Shown one piece after another: positions 45,409 through 57,499 of a DNA stretch of 64,000 nucleotides. Source of the DNA: Garcia nutans. Lineage: Eukaryota > Streptophyta > Magnoliopsida > Malpighiales > Euphorbiaceae. The position numbers were made by a program, and so were the translations under genes. Location: contig CANTUV010000035.1 of NCBI GenBank assembly GCA_947685225.1, positions 6,517,501-6,581,500 on the forward strand, read 5' to 3'. Position 1 is the stretch's first letter. The number at the start of each line of letters is the position of its first letter. The notes under the pieces are model-generated. The model searched no databases, was not told the origin of the DNA, and worked only from the letters and a program-made list of their open reading frames with translations.

Positions 45409-46174
45409 ATGAAAGAAACTAATTTCCTGCTAGCTTTTATTCTTCTTGCTTTATCTTCCTCATCTATCTTTGCCTATGATCCTAGCCCTCTTCAAGACTT
45501 TTGTGTTGCCATTAAAGAACCTAAGGATGGTGGTATGTAACAATTAATGTGGCTTCAATTATCAGTATTTATTTTATATATTTGTAAGCTTAATTTCTAA
45601 TTTATTTATTTTTTCTATATATGCAGTTTTCGTCAATGGAAAATTTTGCAAGGATCCATTGCAAGTTAAAGCAAATGATTTCTCTTTTTCAGGTCTCAAT
45701 ATTCCTAAAAATACTTCAAATAGACTTGGATTAAACATAACTAGTGTATCAGTTGACAATACACCAGGACTTAATACTCTTGGTTTATTCTTCGCTCGTG
45801 TCGACTATGCACCAAACGGTGAAATCCCACCTCACACTCATCCTCGCGGAGCAGAAATCATAGTAGTGCAGGAAGGCACCCTTTTTACGGGTTTTGTCAC
45901 ATCAGATCCTGAAAATCGCCTCATTTCAAAAACTCTAAAAGCAGGAGATGTTTTTGTGTATCCAATGGGTCTAACTCACTTTCAAATCAATATTGGAAAT
46001 ACTAATGCAGTTGCTTTTGCTGCATTTAACAGCCAAAATCCAGGGATTCATACAATTGGTAATGCAGTGTTTGGATCTAAACCATCAATTAATCCTGATG
46101 TTTTGACCAAGGCATTCAGAGTAGACAAGAAAGTGGTGGACTATATACAGAAACAATTCAAGGTCAATAATTAG
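45409..46174 (+). CDS. GLP: Germin-like protein (subfamily 1 type), intact
   Basis: Exon 1 is 45409-45532, the intron 45533-45626 (GTATGT..TGCAG), exon 2 45627-46174; the 223-aa product is of usual GLP length. Signal peptide about 1-22 (LLAFILLALSSSSIFA), then YDPSPLQDFCVA. Cys32 and Cys49 should form the conserved disulfide. Cupin box 1 is GEIPPHTHPRGAEIIV with ligands His111, His113 and Glu118. Cupin box 2 is GDVFVYPMGLTHFQIN with His159. Together they bind Mn in germins. Two N-glycosylation sites (N70 NTS, N78 NIT). Expected as a secreted, glycosylated apoplastic oligomer, possibly with superoxide dismutase activity; the enzymatic role is family knowledge, not seen here. It is the only undamaged copy of three. 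Confidence 0.96.
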
Positions 46175-46259
46175 TTACTAAATAATTAATGTGGTTCATA
46201 TGCACAATAATATTCCTTGTTGGTTTGAACAATGTACTTTTATTGGTAGTTGTCTTACT

Positions 46260-47632
46260 TGCTGCAAAATAATTTCCACAAAATCAGATTTTTTAGTTGC
46301 AAATAAAGTTGTTGAACAACTTATTTTATTTGTTAGACATGCTAGATTTTATGTAATTTTTTAGGCCACAACTTATTCAAATTTATGCATAAAAAGAGTG
46401 TTAACATCAATAAAAAATTTATCAGACTTTTGTTGGTCTTCCTTGTCAAATATCTACAACATTTTTTTTTCTTTGCAGCAAAATGTTTGCTCAAATAACA
46501 ACAAAATGGTATCAAAGCATATTATCTTGAGAGATCTGTAAGTTTGAGTGGGCCTAAAAAAACATGAAAAAAAAATTCATCTTCAACAACCTTCAAGCTT
46601 TATAGCTTATAAAAAAAGAAAAAGAAATAAATTAAGGAATGCCTTCAACACCAATATTTGATAGCAACAACTATAAAATATGGGCTATAAAAAATACAGG
46701 TTTTACTTAATGTCCAAATCTAAAAGTAATTGAAAAAGACTATGAAGTTCCTTATTGCCTGAAAAATCTAACAATGAACCAAATCAAGTATCACAAGGAG
46801 AAGAAAATAAAAAAGACAAAAGTCATTGCCTATTTGTATGTTGCTGTTTCTCCCCACCTATTCACAAAAAGCATAAATGTGCCTTTAGCATAAACTATTT
46901 GGGATTTTCTTAAAAACGAATACGAAGTCAATGAAAGAATAAAAAATATGCAGATATTAAATTTAATTAGAGAATTTGAATTACAAAAAATGAAAGAGTT
47001 AGAAAATGTGAATTAGGAATATACTGACATTTTAGAAACTGTGAATTAGGAATATACTGACATGTTGCTTAGTCTAGCTAATGAAATAAGAATGCTAAAG
47101 TTAATTAATGCCTTACACGCTCAAGAGCAACGAAGGCTAATAAAGAAAGTATGAGCAGTTAAAAGAGTTTTGCAAGTTCAAATAATATTTAATAATGGAA
47201 AGAAAAATAATAAGAGTGGAGATTATCCACCTTGCTCGTATTGAAAAGAAAAAAAAAAAGAAACAATCATCCACAACACAAGTATTTGTGGAGGCCCAAA
47301 GCGAAATGCAACAAATATAGCCAGCCTAACCTCTTCATAATAGTATGCAAATTACAACAACAACAGCAAAAAAAAAAAAGGGAAGGTAAAGCTGCAACAA
47401 ATCAACAACAAGAGGCGGAAACACTTTTTTAGCAACGCAAGCAAATTTTTTTTTTGTTTTTCCTCAAGAATGATAAGATTTAAAACAAAAGATGCAAAGA
47501 AGAGTGTTGATTGTTGCGTCAGTGCAAAAATAACCTCCATAGAATCAGAATTTTTAGTTGCAAATAAAGTTATTGAACTTATTTTGTTTGTTAGACATGG
47601 CAGATTTTATGTAATTTTTTAGGCCATAACTT
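46260..47632 (+). mobile_element. Copia element F, truncated, behind GLP3
   Basis: 5' LTR 46260-46503, primer site TGGTATCAAAGC at 46507-46518, gag relic, then a partial right LTR (about 47525-47632; TTTTTAGTTGCAAATAAAGTTATTGAAC repeats 46288 onward). Block D follows directly (TTGCTTCTCCATC). In block A GLP1's 3' flank runs into block D without F, giving the empty site. Pol is missing. Confidence 0.75.
46640..47160 (+). pseudogene. Copia gag remnant of element F
   Basis: Reads IFDSNNYKIWAIKNTGF, then DYEVPYCLKNLTMNQIKYHKEKKI, VAVSPHLFTKSINVPLA, IWDFLKNEYEVNERIKNMQILNLIREFELQKMKE, the N-terminal part of copia gag. Stops follow NTGFT and later. Confidence 0.75.
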
Positions 47633-50045
47633 TTGCTTCTCCATCTTGATCTCAAATATACAATAACTTTTTTTTATTATTATTTTTATTTACGTGATCT
47701 CTCTATATATCGTCTCTTCCTTTGATCTCTCCCTCACAAGCAGATTTATATGTTTCATGTATATGATTAATATGTCTAAAACCAATTGGGATACATATAA
47801 ATCCACTAGATAACTGTAGTGAAATATTCTCAAAATAATCAAAAAGAAAAAAGGAGAAAAGAAGTTATTAATAGTCTTTTCAAATAACATTAGTTATAAT
47901 TATGTATACTTGAATAGTTTAGCAGAAGGAAACAATATTAAATAATCATCCTTAAAATTTCATCTAAACTTTTGAAAAAATAATAATGCCCTACCCAAAA
48001 TCTTTCTGATATTCATGAAAAGATAAGAAGTATTGTTGAGTGTGATACCCTACAAGAATTGAAAACAATAACAATAAAAAGAAAAAAGATTATATATGGA
48101 AGCGATTTTTATTATACAACCGCGATTGATTAGAGTAATTGAAATGAAAAAAGAATGTATTTACTCCTCTTTTTTTTCGGTATAAAGGGAAGAAACACAG
48201 GAAGTTATGCCATGACTCGGTGTGGGTAAGACACCTCATACAAAATTACAAATCATGCCGCAAACATCAAAATCTTTCTGTTTTGAATATTTATTAATGG
48301 ATTTTATTAAGTAAAATAAAATTTTGAAAAACCCTTCTGTTTTGAAAGAATTTTATTTCTTAACTAGATAAAAGTCATGCGCAATGTTGCGATGATTTTT
48401 ACTCAGCACATATATTAATTTCAAAACTTAAATTAAATAAATTAAAAATTAAATTAAAAAAATATAACGTCAATTAAAATAAAATTACAATTTACTCAAA
48501 ATCAAATAAAAATAATTAATTTAAAAAATTCAAAAAGAAACTAAAAATATCAAAAAAAAATAAAAAAAAAAATCAATCCAAAACATTACAAAGAACGCAA
48601 AAAAAAATTATACAATAACTAAATAACACAAAATTATCATGCAAAATTACGTAACGAACGAAAAACAGATAAAAGAAAAATGAGAAAAAAATCCAATATA
48701 AAAAAATCAAAATAATAAAATAATAAAATATTTAAAAATAATGACATAATAAAAAATACTAAAAAATTGCGGTGAAAGAAAAGCAAAAGAAAAAAAAAAG
48801 AGTAAAGAACGATGATAAAAGAAAGAATGACATTTACCTTTATCACAATTACAAACATAATGATAAAAAAATAAATAATAAATAATAGATCACGCAAAAT
48901 ATAAGAAAAAATACTAAAAATAAAAGTAAAAATATAAAAAATATAATATATTACCTACTTGTCAATTGAACAATAATATAATAGTTAAAATAATAGTGTG
49001 GAGATTCTGAAGCTAAACAATATTGTGGGATAAAAAAGATAATAGCATAGTGTTTATAATAACATAGTGTTTATGATTTTTTTTGTGTGTATATATATAT
49101 ATATATATATTAATGTCAAATAGAATATTATAATAATATTTAATCCCACCAAATAAATATAATTATTATTAATATTAAATTAAATATTATAATTATATTT
49201 AAAATTTTTAAATAAATATCTATTATTATATAATAAATAATAAATTTAATTTAAAATATTAAAATTAAAATATAGGGCAAGTTTGAGAAAGCGACACATA
49301 ATATAATATTATATTAACATTAAATGTTTTAGCATAATACATTGATAGATTTAAACGTAATTATTTTTAAAATTAAAAGAACTGAATTCTTGTCATACGT
49401 GAGAATTAACAAAAAAAAAATGAATTGAATTTTTGCAAATTTTTGGACTTCCCGTTAATTATATGTATTGAAAAGTGTATATAATATTAAAAGTGTGTTT
49501 TTCTAACGTGTGTGTGTGTGTGTGTGTGTAAAGTGTGTTAACCTTATTTTTTAAGTTTGGTTTGGTTTTATTTGGGAAGTTGCTACTGAGCATGTGGAAA
49601 GAGCAGTTAACCAATATGCTGATTTCTTAGCTAAGCACGCTTATCATTAAATGGTTGTTCATGACATTGTTAATTGTCATTAACACCAATTTAAAAGCCG
49701 CTGGTTTTATCCAGGCTTTTTTTTATTAATTATATTTGAAGAAAGGAAAACACCAAAAAAAAAAAATTTTAATCCGAAACGTAGGCTCCTAACCACCAAG
49801 TGCTATTGTTTTAACAGTTGCTATTTTTCTTCTTTAATCCATAACAAATCTAAAATTTTTGCAAAATAACTTTTGACCACAAATTTTTTTTTAAAAAAAT
49901 ACACTTTAGGAACTAAATAAATGAAAAAAGATATTTTTACGTGAGTCAGCCTTAAAATTAATGAAATTCTGAGAGATTTGTACGTGCTAGGAGTGTCTCC
50001 ATAAATTGTTCATGACCTTGTCCAAAATCTAACAAGAAACTGATT
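47633..50045. other. GLP3 downstream block D
   Basis: Paralogous to 12379-14410 plus 27360-27595. It is A/T-simple in 48400-48950 (A-rich strand) and has (AT)n at 49088-49111 and (TG)n at 49510-49528. A LINE RNase H fragment (WEVATEHVERAVNQYADFLAKHAYH, 49571-49649) mirrors the one at 14200. No other gene seen. Confidence 0.7.
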
Positions 50046-50936
50046 TTTACGAATTCTTCAAGCCAGCCTATTTAATTTAACAAACAAACTGAGTTTTACT
50101 GATTCTCCAAGCTAGCCTAATTAATTAGTCATATTAATTTAATTTCAGCATCCCTGGACAAGTATACTTTTTTGGCGTAAAATTAATTCACATTAAAAAA
50201 TGTATATAATTAATGAAATTATCATATCTCCCTGAATCTTCAATGCAATATGCAAACAGTTGATAATAGTAACATATAGCGAGCCATCTTGATAAATTTT
50301 CAAAAAAAAAGTATAAAAGTGAAAAATAATGGATGAAATTAACCAAAGTGGCTTGCAAAATAACCTTATACAAAACATACGTGTAACTTATTATAAAGAG
50401 AATTCATATGTAGAAAATGATAAATCATCATCTTAAAAGACAGCCTGCAGATCGGCTAGACAAGGGAGACAGTTTGCCTACAATGCGTAAAATGGTTACT
50501 TTGATTAAACTAAACGGTTCATTTTCTACTAATATGGAATCAAAAAAGGGATTGCAGTTGGCTGCAGCCATCCAAAATGAGGGGGTTCCATATTTCACAA
50601 GCACTTCTCCGCAGAAAGTCTCTGTTTTTTCACACTAAACTACTGATTTTTCGATTAGCAGTGATTGTTTAATATCACTTCATGGATAAGCCAGTGATGA
50701 ACCAGCTAAGGTGGAGACAGTTGACTAAGAGGTTCCAGGTTCAATACCTACAGTTATATGGGATTTTATATATATATATATATATAATCTACTTTTCCAC
50801 GGCCAAAAAGTGAAAATCACAATTGCATACAAGCCTAATAAGTGGAACCAAAGTCCAATGTATTCTAAACCACAACGCAAACCTAAACCACACACAAAAT
50901 GACTTCAAAGAGAAATTTAAGATATACCAGAGGAGG
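50046..50936. other. Spacer between block D and the carboxypeptidase gene
   Basis: 50417-50638 is an open frame of 73 codons on the plus strand with no motif I recognise. About 50690-50765 has a tRNA-like pair of boxes (AGCTAAGGTGGAGACAG and AGGTTCAATACC) followed by (AT)n at 50766-50786, a possible SINE relic. The lower end should hold the 3' UTR of the minus-strand gene; no clear AATAAA was fixed. Confidence 0.35.
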
Positions 50937-53900
50937 CTAAATTCTATACAGGCTGAAAGTTGTCATCTTTTTCTGGTTGTAATCATTGATCCATTCCTCA
51001 ATCAGCTTGATTTCAGCTGCCCTTTGCTCTACCAACCAATCAGGATCTTCTGGTGTTGAAGCACGCAAGTCTATGTGATGAGCTCCTGAGACATGGTAAA
51101 TATGTTACTATATATGATTCTACCTAATAACAAATCAACTCCATTAACCTTTAATAGCAGATCATATCATCTAATTTAGCACATACAATCAGTTCTTGCA
51201 GTAGATGGCCGTATAGATGAAGATGTGGCTCACAGAATACAGGTAGGGTGGTTGAAGTGGAAGGGTGCGACCGGGGTTCTATGTGATAAGAAAATACCTC
51301 TGAAAGTGAAAGGTAAATTCTATAGGACGGTTGTTAGGCCTGCGATGCTCTATGGTAGTGAGTGTTGGGCACCAACAGGACAACATTTGCATAAAATGAG
51401 TGTGGCAGAAATGAGGATGCTAAGATGGATGTGTGGACATACCAGACTGGACAAAATTAAGAATGTTCATATTCGACAAAAAGTCCAAGTAGCGGATGTC
51501 GGAGATAAGGTGAGGGAAGGAAGACTTAGATGGTATGGACATGTTTTAAGAAGACCTCCTAATGCTGCGGTTCGTAAGTGTGAGAATTTGTTGATTGAGG
51601 GGGCTAGAGGTCGTGGAAGACCTAGAACTGTGTGGAAGGAGGTGATAGCAAGAGACTTACGTGCCTTAAATCTTGATGCGGATTTGATTAATAACAGACT
51701 TGAATGGAGACGTAAAATCCGTGTCTTGGAAGGGGCCTAAGGCTGGAGTATCTTTTTTGGTGTCTTTTGAGCTTATTTTGTTGAGGATCCATACAGCCGA
51801 CCCCAACTTGTTTGGGACTAAGGCTTAGTTGTTGTTGTTGTTGTAATCAGTTCTTGCAGTCTCATTCTGATGGCAATAAGTAGCATGCTGCATAATATAA
51901 AAATTATATCCCACAAATGGTAGATATTGATGGCAAATCAAGTGAGTGAGCTTTAGCCTTACACAAAATCATGTTACAAGTATGGACAATTCAAAGGCAG
52001 ATTGACAGATTGAGACATCCTCCTATTGATAAATTCTCCCAGTAACAAACGCTTTGAGAGATTGGCATGAGATCTAATGTCTGCCATCATAAATCGGCCA
52101 GCCATTTCAGTAAGCTGTTTTCTGATGTAGGACACAGTATGAATTCATGAATCAGTGCCTATAATAAGGTGGAAGTAAGGGTAGGCAAGTGCACGGTTTT
52201 GACAAAATTGCCAAACAGAATTCAAGTGAATAAGCCAATTTCAACATGTAAAATGCGGTTAGGAAGAAGCTCACTTGTAAGAGCATCTAATAGGCCCCAC
52301 TGCATAATAGAAATAGGCTTATCAGGTCCAAACTACCTTAGAAGCTGAAAATAAAAATCACACTATTTCTGTTGATCTGCAATTACATAATGAGCAATGC
52401 CATTCGGTTTGAAAATTTAGAGACCAATAGTGATTTGGTTTCAAAGTTTTGAATTGCCCCATGTCAAACCATGCACAATGGTTATTTTGTGAACAAAGTG
52501 CAAATTACTTCACAAGTCTCATAAAAGAAAGCAACTGCCTATGCCCTACCCAAAGCTGAAAATATATGCTAAAATTAAGTGCAGCCAATTTAGCAAGAAA
52601 TATTCAATATATTGTAGTGAGAGAGAAAAATTGAAGTGGTAAACCAAACATTACCTAAATGAGTTCTTGAATTCTTCACAAGTTTAAGATAGTCTCCAGT
52701 TTTGAGGTTGAAAGATAATGAGTTTGAAAGACAAACAAATGACCCATGGAAAATTTAAAGGTACTACCCACCAGAACAAATGGGAGACAGGTGCTAGAAT
52801 TAATTGATTCATGGTTATCAGAGATCGCACAGTAAAGAAATAACAGGATACTTTTTGGATCCTTGAAGAGGCTAGATGTACAAGAAAGTCCAAGAAGAGC
52901 AAAAATTAAAAATTTAGGGGCATTCTCTCATTAAGGCACATTTGCACATACTCTCAAAGAGGTGACAAGTACACAATGAAGTCCAAGAAGAGCAAAAAAT
53001 AAAAGTTTACTGGCATTGTCACAAAGACACATTTGCATATACTTCAATGAGTAAAAGTTCATGTTACAGGAGACATTTTTGAGGTTTCAAGAATAGCCAA
53101 TGAAATATTGATTATGGTTAGACCAAATTATTTAGCATTTACTGAACAAAACCATTATCCATTTTCTTTTGTGCTTTCACTTTTATTTAGAGTTAGATAG
53201 CAATTATATAGGATTAGTCAGGTCCTTAATAAAGACAGAGTGGGACACAACAATCATCCATCAAAAATTGTAGCCAACTGAAGATGGAGGACCTTGCTCT
53301 CTAAATTGTTATGCTGCTGATGATAGATCTTCAAAGGTCTTCCCATGAAACAATTCCTAAAAATACAGCAAATTGAAAGCAAAGACTGCTATAACATACA
53401 AAATATGAAGTTTCAGTAATATCTTACCTTCTTCTGTAACAAGGGCAACAATGGTTTCAGATAAATTCTGCAGAACGCTGCAACAAAAATCACCGGAAAA
53501 ATTAGAACTAAATCTTAGGTCTTTGATTAAAGTGAATCAATCAGCTACATACCCGCAGCCACTCCAAGGATCCAGCAGACCGTTAGAGAAAATGATGTTA
53601 CTGCCAAAATTTTCCAGTGCAGTCTTGATATCCTTCAGAATAAAAGAAAACATCAGAATCAAATATGGCATAAAGCCTAAGTTATCTTCAAATATGGAAT
53701 GCAATCTGGTAAAGCATAATAAAGAGCATTTAAAAGTGAAACAATGTTATCACAAGTAACAAACTAGCTAATGTGCAATAATAAGAAGAAGAAACTCCGT
53801 CCATTTCTCTTACATGTCCACCAAATTCTGTTGTTATCCATCTGGGCCTAGGGACAACTCTGAACTCCTTCCAGCAATCTTCCTGGTAAGAAGTGTAATT

Positions 53901-55895
53901 AAAATCATATGTACGAAACATGCTTGCATCTTTGCTGCTAGCCATTGGCATCACCATTTCAGTGCAAGCCTATAAAATGGGAAATAATGAACCTCATCCA
54001 AATAGGACAAAGAAGAAAGAAACATAAACACACACAAGCGCATATACACACACACACACTTCCAGACCTGCCAGTTCCAACCATTCAAGCCATGAGGATC
54101 GTCATCCAGATCAAAGCAGTCAACTTTTCCACTATAATTGTAATAGACGCTTACTCCTTCAAAAATGCGCTCCAGAAGGCTGGCCCCATCAGGACTACCA
54201 TCAATTTTTTTGCATACCTAAAGAAAATAAAATACACATTATTTCACAAACTCAACCAACAGGGAAATTTAAAATAAAGCACAGCCAGTCTCTCAAAAAA
54301 AATTAAAAATGTGTAAACAGAAGCGACCAGCAATAAACCACAAAGCACTATGCTGGCTAAGGTAAAATAATATAATTGATAAAATTAAAAAAAAATAGAG
54401 AAATGTTCCAGCTCCAGAACAACAGTTCTAGACAACTAAAGTTCATAAAATCAAGAAGTGCATAAAGTCCATCGTCCAAAGTTACCTCTCTTATGGGGTG
54501 TCCAGGCAAAGGCATCATAAAGGCAGAAGGATAGGGATAGTTCACCATTGCCAAATAACTATAAGCAGATTCCAACCAGTTTTCAAGATCAACTGTGCTC
54601 TTCAATTCCCTGTCAATCATTTGTAACCACTTCAAACTCAAATATACAATACCAGTAACGGACTAATGATTTCTCTAATATTCTCTTCTTCTCTTACCGA
54701 CACAGTCGAAAAGTTTTAGCTAATTGCACAAGTCCATTCTCTTTCTTGCCCTCTGACACTAATGCATCCCATGACTCTTTTATAGTGTTAAAACAGCTTG
54801 TGCTTTCACGCTGCAGATAAGTAAATAAATATAGCAACTTTATTTCAAAATATAATTGAAAATTAGTCGAATAGCCAACAAGCCTTTGATTCGGTAGTGG
54901 AGAGCTGGAAAGTCTTGAGTTTCAGCTCTAAGGCCAAATGTACGATGAGCAAACTGACCTTGAAATCGCTGGAAACAATGTCATAAAATGTTTCCGGCGG
55001 TACAATATCTTCTAATTGAAGAATCGGCGCCGATGAAGCAAGCGCACCAATTGCTATATGAGGATATTTTAATCGCATCCATGCGGCCAACACTAATATT
55101 GTCCCAATCAAAACCCATATATTTTAGTTACACCCATCAATCCATGATTAAAGCATTAATTAAATTAAACCCAACAAAAATGACATAATAAGTTGCTTAC
55201 TTCCACCGTATGATCCGCCAAATAACACCACCGGACAACCCTCCGCAGACAGATTCCTCTTCAAGTCGGTAATCAACACCGCGAAATCAGCCAGAGCTTG
55301 CTCCGCCGTTAGGTATGATAGTGTAGTGGCGTTCTTATATGCTATATCCCTGCTTCCGTAAGGCATCGACTCCCCATAGTAACGGTGCTACAAAATCCAA
55401 ATTTCAATAGTTGATAGTTCCAATTCGAAGTAGAATTTTTTTAGTAAATAACTCAACTTTCTCGGGAACCAAAAGGAAAAAGGATGAGCTGACCTCAGGG
55501 AAAACAACCATAGCGCCAAAACGGGAAGCGATGTCCCAAACAAAGCCAGTGTTGACAGCGAACCATTCGATGTCGCCTTCATTGCCGCAGTAGAGGAAGA
55601 TGGGCCCCTGTCGGTGGGGACCTACCCAGTGATCGGAGTTTATCAGGTACCGTTCTGGGAATTTCGGGAGGTCCAAGAAGCTGAAGTGGTCGAGATTTTG
55701 GTAAAAATATCGGGTCTCGTATTGGTACTGTTTCCGTAGCTGGGGTTTGATTGGGTGTGACAATTTTCCGAGGAAACGTGGGAACCATTTCGAGTGACTG
55801 AAATTAGACGGCTGTGATGCGAGTGATGGTAGAGATACGGTGGAGATGAGGAAGAGGAGGAAGAGAAGAAGGAGATAAGGATTGAGAATTGCCAT
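50937..55895 (-). CDS. Lysosomal Pro-X carboxypeptidase-like serine peptidase (S28), 514 aa
   Basis: Ten exons (plus coordinates): 55494-55895, 55201-55387, 54959-55092, 54698-54810, 54486-54609, 54068-54217, 53814-53969, 53553-53632, 53428-53477, 50937-51085; all introns are GT..AG and phases join cleanly to the stop at 50937-50939. The family removes C-terminal residues next to proline in vacuole or apoplast. A signal peptide (LLLLFLLFLISTVSLPSLAS) is followed by RYFYQNLDHF and GPIFLYCGNEGDIEWF. The catalytic triad is Ser193 (GGSYGGM), Asp443 (NGLLDPWSG) and His468 (GAHHIDLR). Several N-glycosylation motifs (NFS, NAT, NYS, NYT, NLS). WSGCG stands where WSGGG is usual. Length is normal and no lesion was found. 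The 2.3-kb last intron holds a LINE. Confidence 0.97.
51203..51740 (+). pseudogene. RTE LINE ORF2 C-terminal fragment
   Basis: Open frame DGRIDEDVAHRIQVGWLKWKGA to the stop at 51738-51740, with LKVKGKFYRTVVRPAMLYG, WAPTG, MRMLRWMCGHTRLDKIKN and GRGRPRTVWKEVIARDL, all typical of the RTE ORF2 tail after the RT domain. Endonuclease and RT are absent because of 5' truncation. The reading frame is uninterrupted, so insertion is fairly recent. Confidence 0.92.
51203..51844 (+). mobile_element. 5'-truncated RTE-type LINE in the last intron of the carboxypeptidase
   Basis: 642 bp flanked by a perfect 16-bp duplication AATCAGTTCTTGCAGT (51187-51202 and 51845-51860). It encodes the end of an RTE-clade ORF2 and finishes with the family's 3' end (GCCGACCCCAACTTGTTTGG..) and a (TTG)n tail. 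It lies antisense to the host gene and away from its splice sites. Confidence 0.95.
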
Positions 55896-57499
55896 TTGGA
55901 TGGAGTTTCAGTTCCCAGTTGCTTAGTGTGCTAGTGTCATCTTTGGTTGGTCGTTGAAAATTGGAGGCGATAAAGGTTCAGTTAGGTCGTTGCGAGCAGG
56001 GTGGGAATAATTCTGTTAACTCGCTGAATTTTCGGTTAATCTATTAGTAATTTAATTAAAAAATTAATATTATTTTAGTTTTTAATACTAATAGTTAATT
56101 AATTTGATTCGATCGGTTAATCGATTAACTAAAAATTTAAAAAAATAATTTTTTTTATTTTTTTATTTTTTTAATTTTTTAATTATATAAATTTTTATTA
56201 TAAATATATTTTTTATTACAAACTAAAATGAAATTTAATCAGAAAAATATCTCTACATATATCAACATTAAATTTTAGACCCCCTCATCTTAAATAGATC
56301 TTTTTTTACAAAATTATCCTTTGATAAAAAAAAATTCGTTCATTCTAATTACTAAAGAAATACCTCATTTTATCTGATTTCAAATTTCTAATCCTCTCTT
56401 TCCTCCAAACCTAAAATTTCTAAATTTTTTTCGATAAAAAACAACTCTTCTCTCTCTTTCTTCCTAACGTTTTCTCTCTTTATTTCTTTCAAATTCCTGC
56501 GTCATTGCTCGATTGTTCTTCAAGAAGGCAGAGGCAATGTATGTTCTCTCTCTCTCTTTGGATTTCTGCTTTTAGATGCGAGGATTAGTTGTGGCTGTCA
56601 TATTCTTGTTGTTTGATGATTAATATTAATTTATGTTTGAAATTATGTGTTTGAGAGTTCTGTATGAGAAATTTTAGTTATTTCTATTGCATTGGACTCG
56701 AAATTTAATATAATATATTTATTAACTTGATAAAAATTCTATTTGAGTTAGTTTGGAATGTAAGTGTTGAAATTTGTATCTCACTTTCCCCACTAAAATT
56801 TTAGATTTTCTGCCTTTTAGAAATTCGATTTTAGTTCTTCTCTACTTCAACCTATACCATTTTATACCCGCCTTTCACTCGGCTGAAACTAAAAGGTAGA
56901 GAAGAGACAAAGAAAGAGAAAAATATGCTATATGCAGACCCTAATTTGTTGTATAAGAAAGATAGTGAGAGTGGATTTGTAATATCAAACAACAGTCGCG
57001 TGACTAAGAAATTGAATATGTCATCTATGTCCAAATGGGCATTAGTATACTCTCTCCAACCTCTAATTAATTGAGGCTTCTATTTCTACTTTTGTTTTTG
57101 TGTCTTTTTTTCATTGTAGTTTTTGCTTAATTAATTAGGTGCCCTTCATTTTTAGTCCTTAATTTCATTATGGATGTTTTAATTTTACTATTTTTTGTAT
57201 TTGTTTGGATCCTATAATGAGAGTGCAATGATAATTTATTTTTCAGTATACTACTTTTGAGATGATTCTTTGCAAAAGCTAGATTTGCAGTTAATTTACT
57301 GCCCACTTTATTAGGGTCTCTTGATATAATTGTTTGCAATCTTAAAATCATGTTGATACTCAACCCTTTGTCTTGATTTGTATGATTTCTCATAGAATTT
57401 TTTTTTACCTGTTTAAGACCAATTTATTTTCTGATGATGTGTGATGTATGCTACAAATAGCTTATAGATGAGTAGAATGGATGACTAGTAATTAATCAG
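55896..57499. other. Region upstream of the carboxypeptidase and before the tandem array
   Basis: The minus-strand promoter of the carboxypeptidase should lie in 55896-56050; I see no clear TATA box. 55990-56170 has GGTTAATCGATTAAC-type palindromic AT-rich sequence resembling a MITE relic. 56440-56580 has CT-rich runs. No convincing coding region. Confidence 0.4.

Noticed and set aside
47232..47432. 66-codon Lys/Gln-rich ORF
   Set aside because: A-rich stretch in the decayed copia element F; no motif.
53430..53760. Plus-strand ORF 53451-53759 and other plus ORFs across 53400-55600
   Set aside because: They overlap clear minus-strand exons of the carboxypeptidase and contain no motif; shadows of the real gene.
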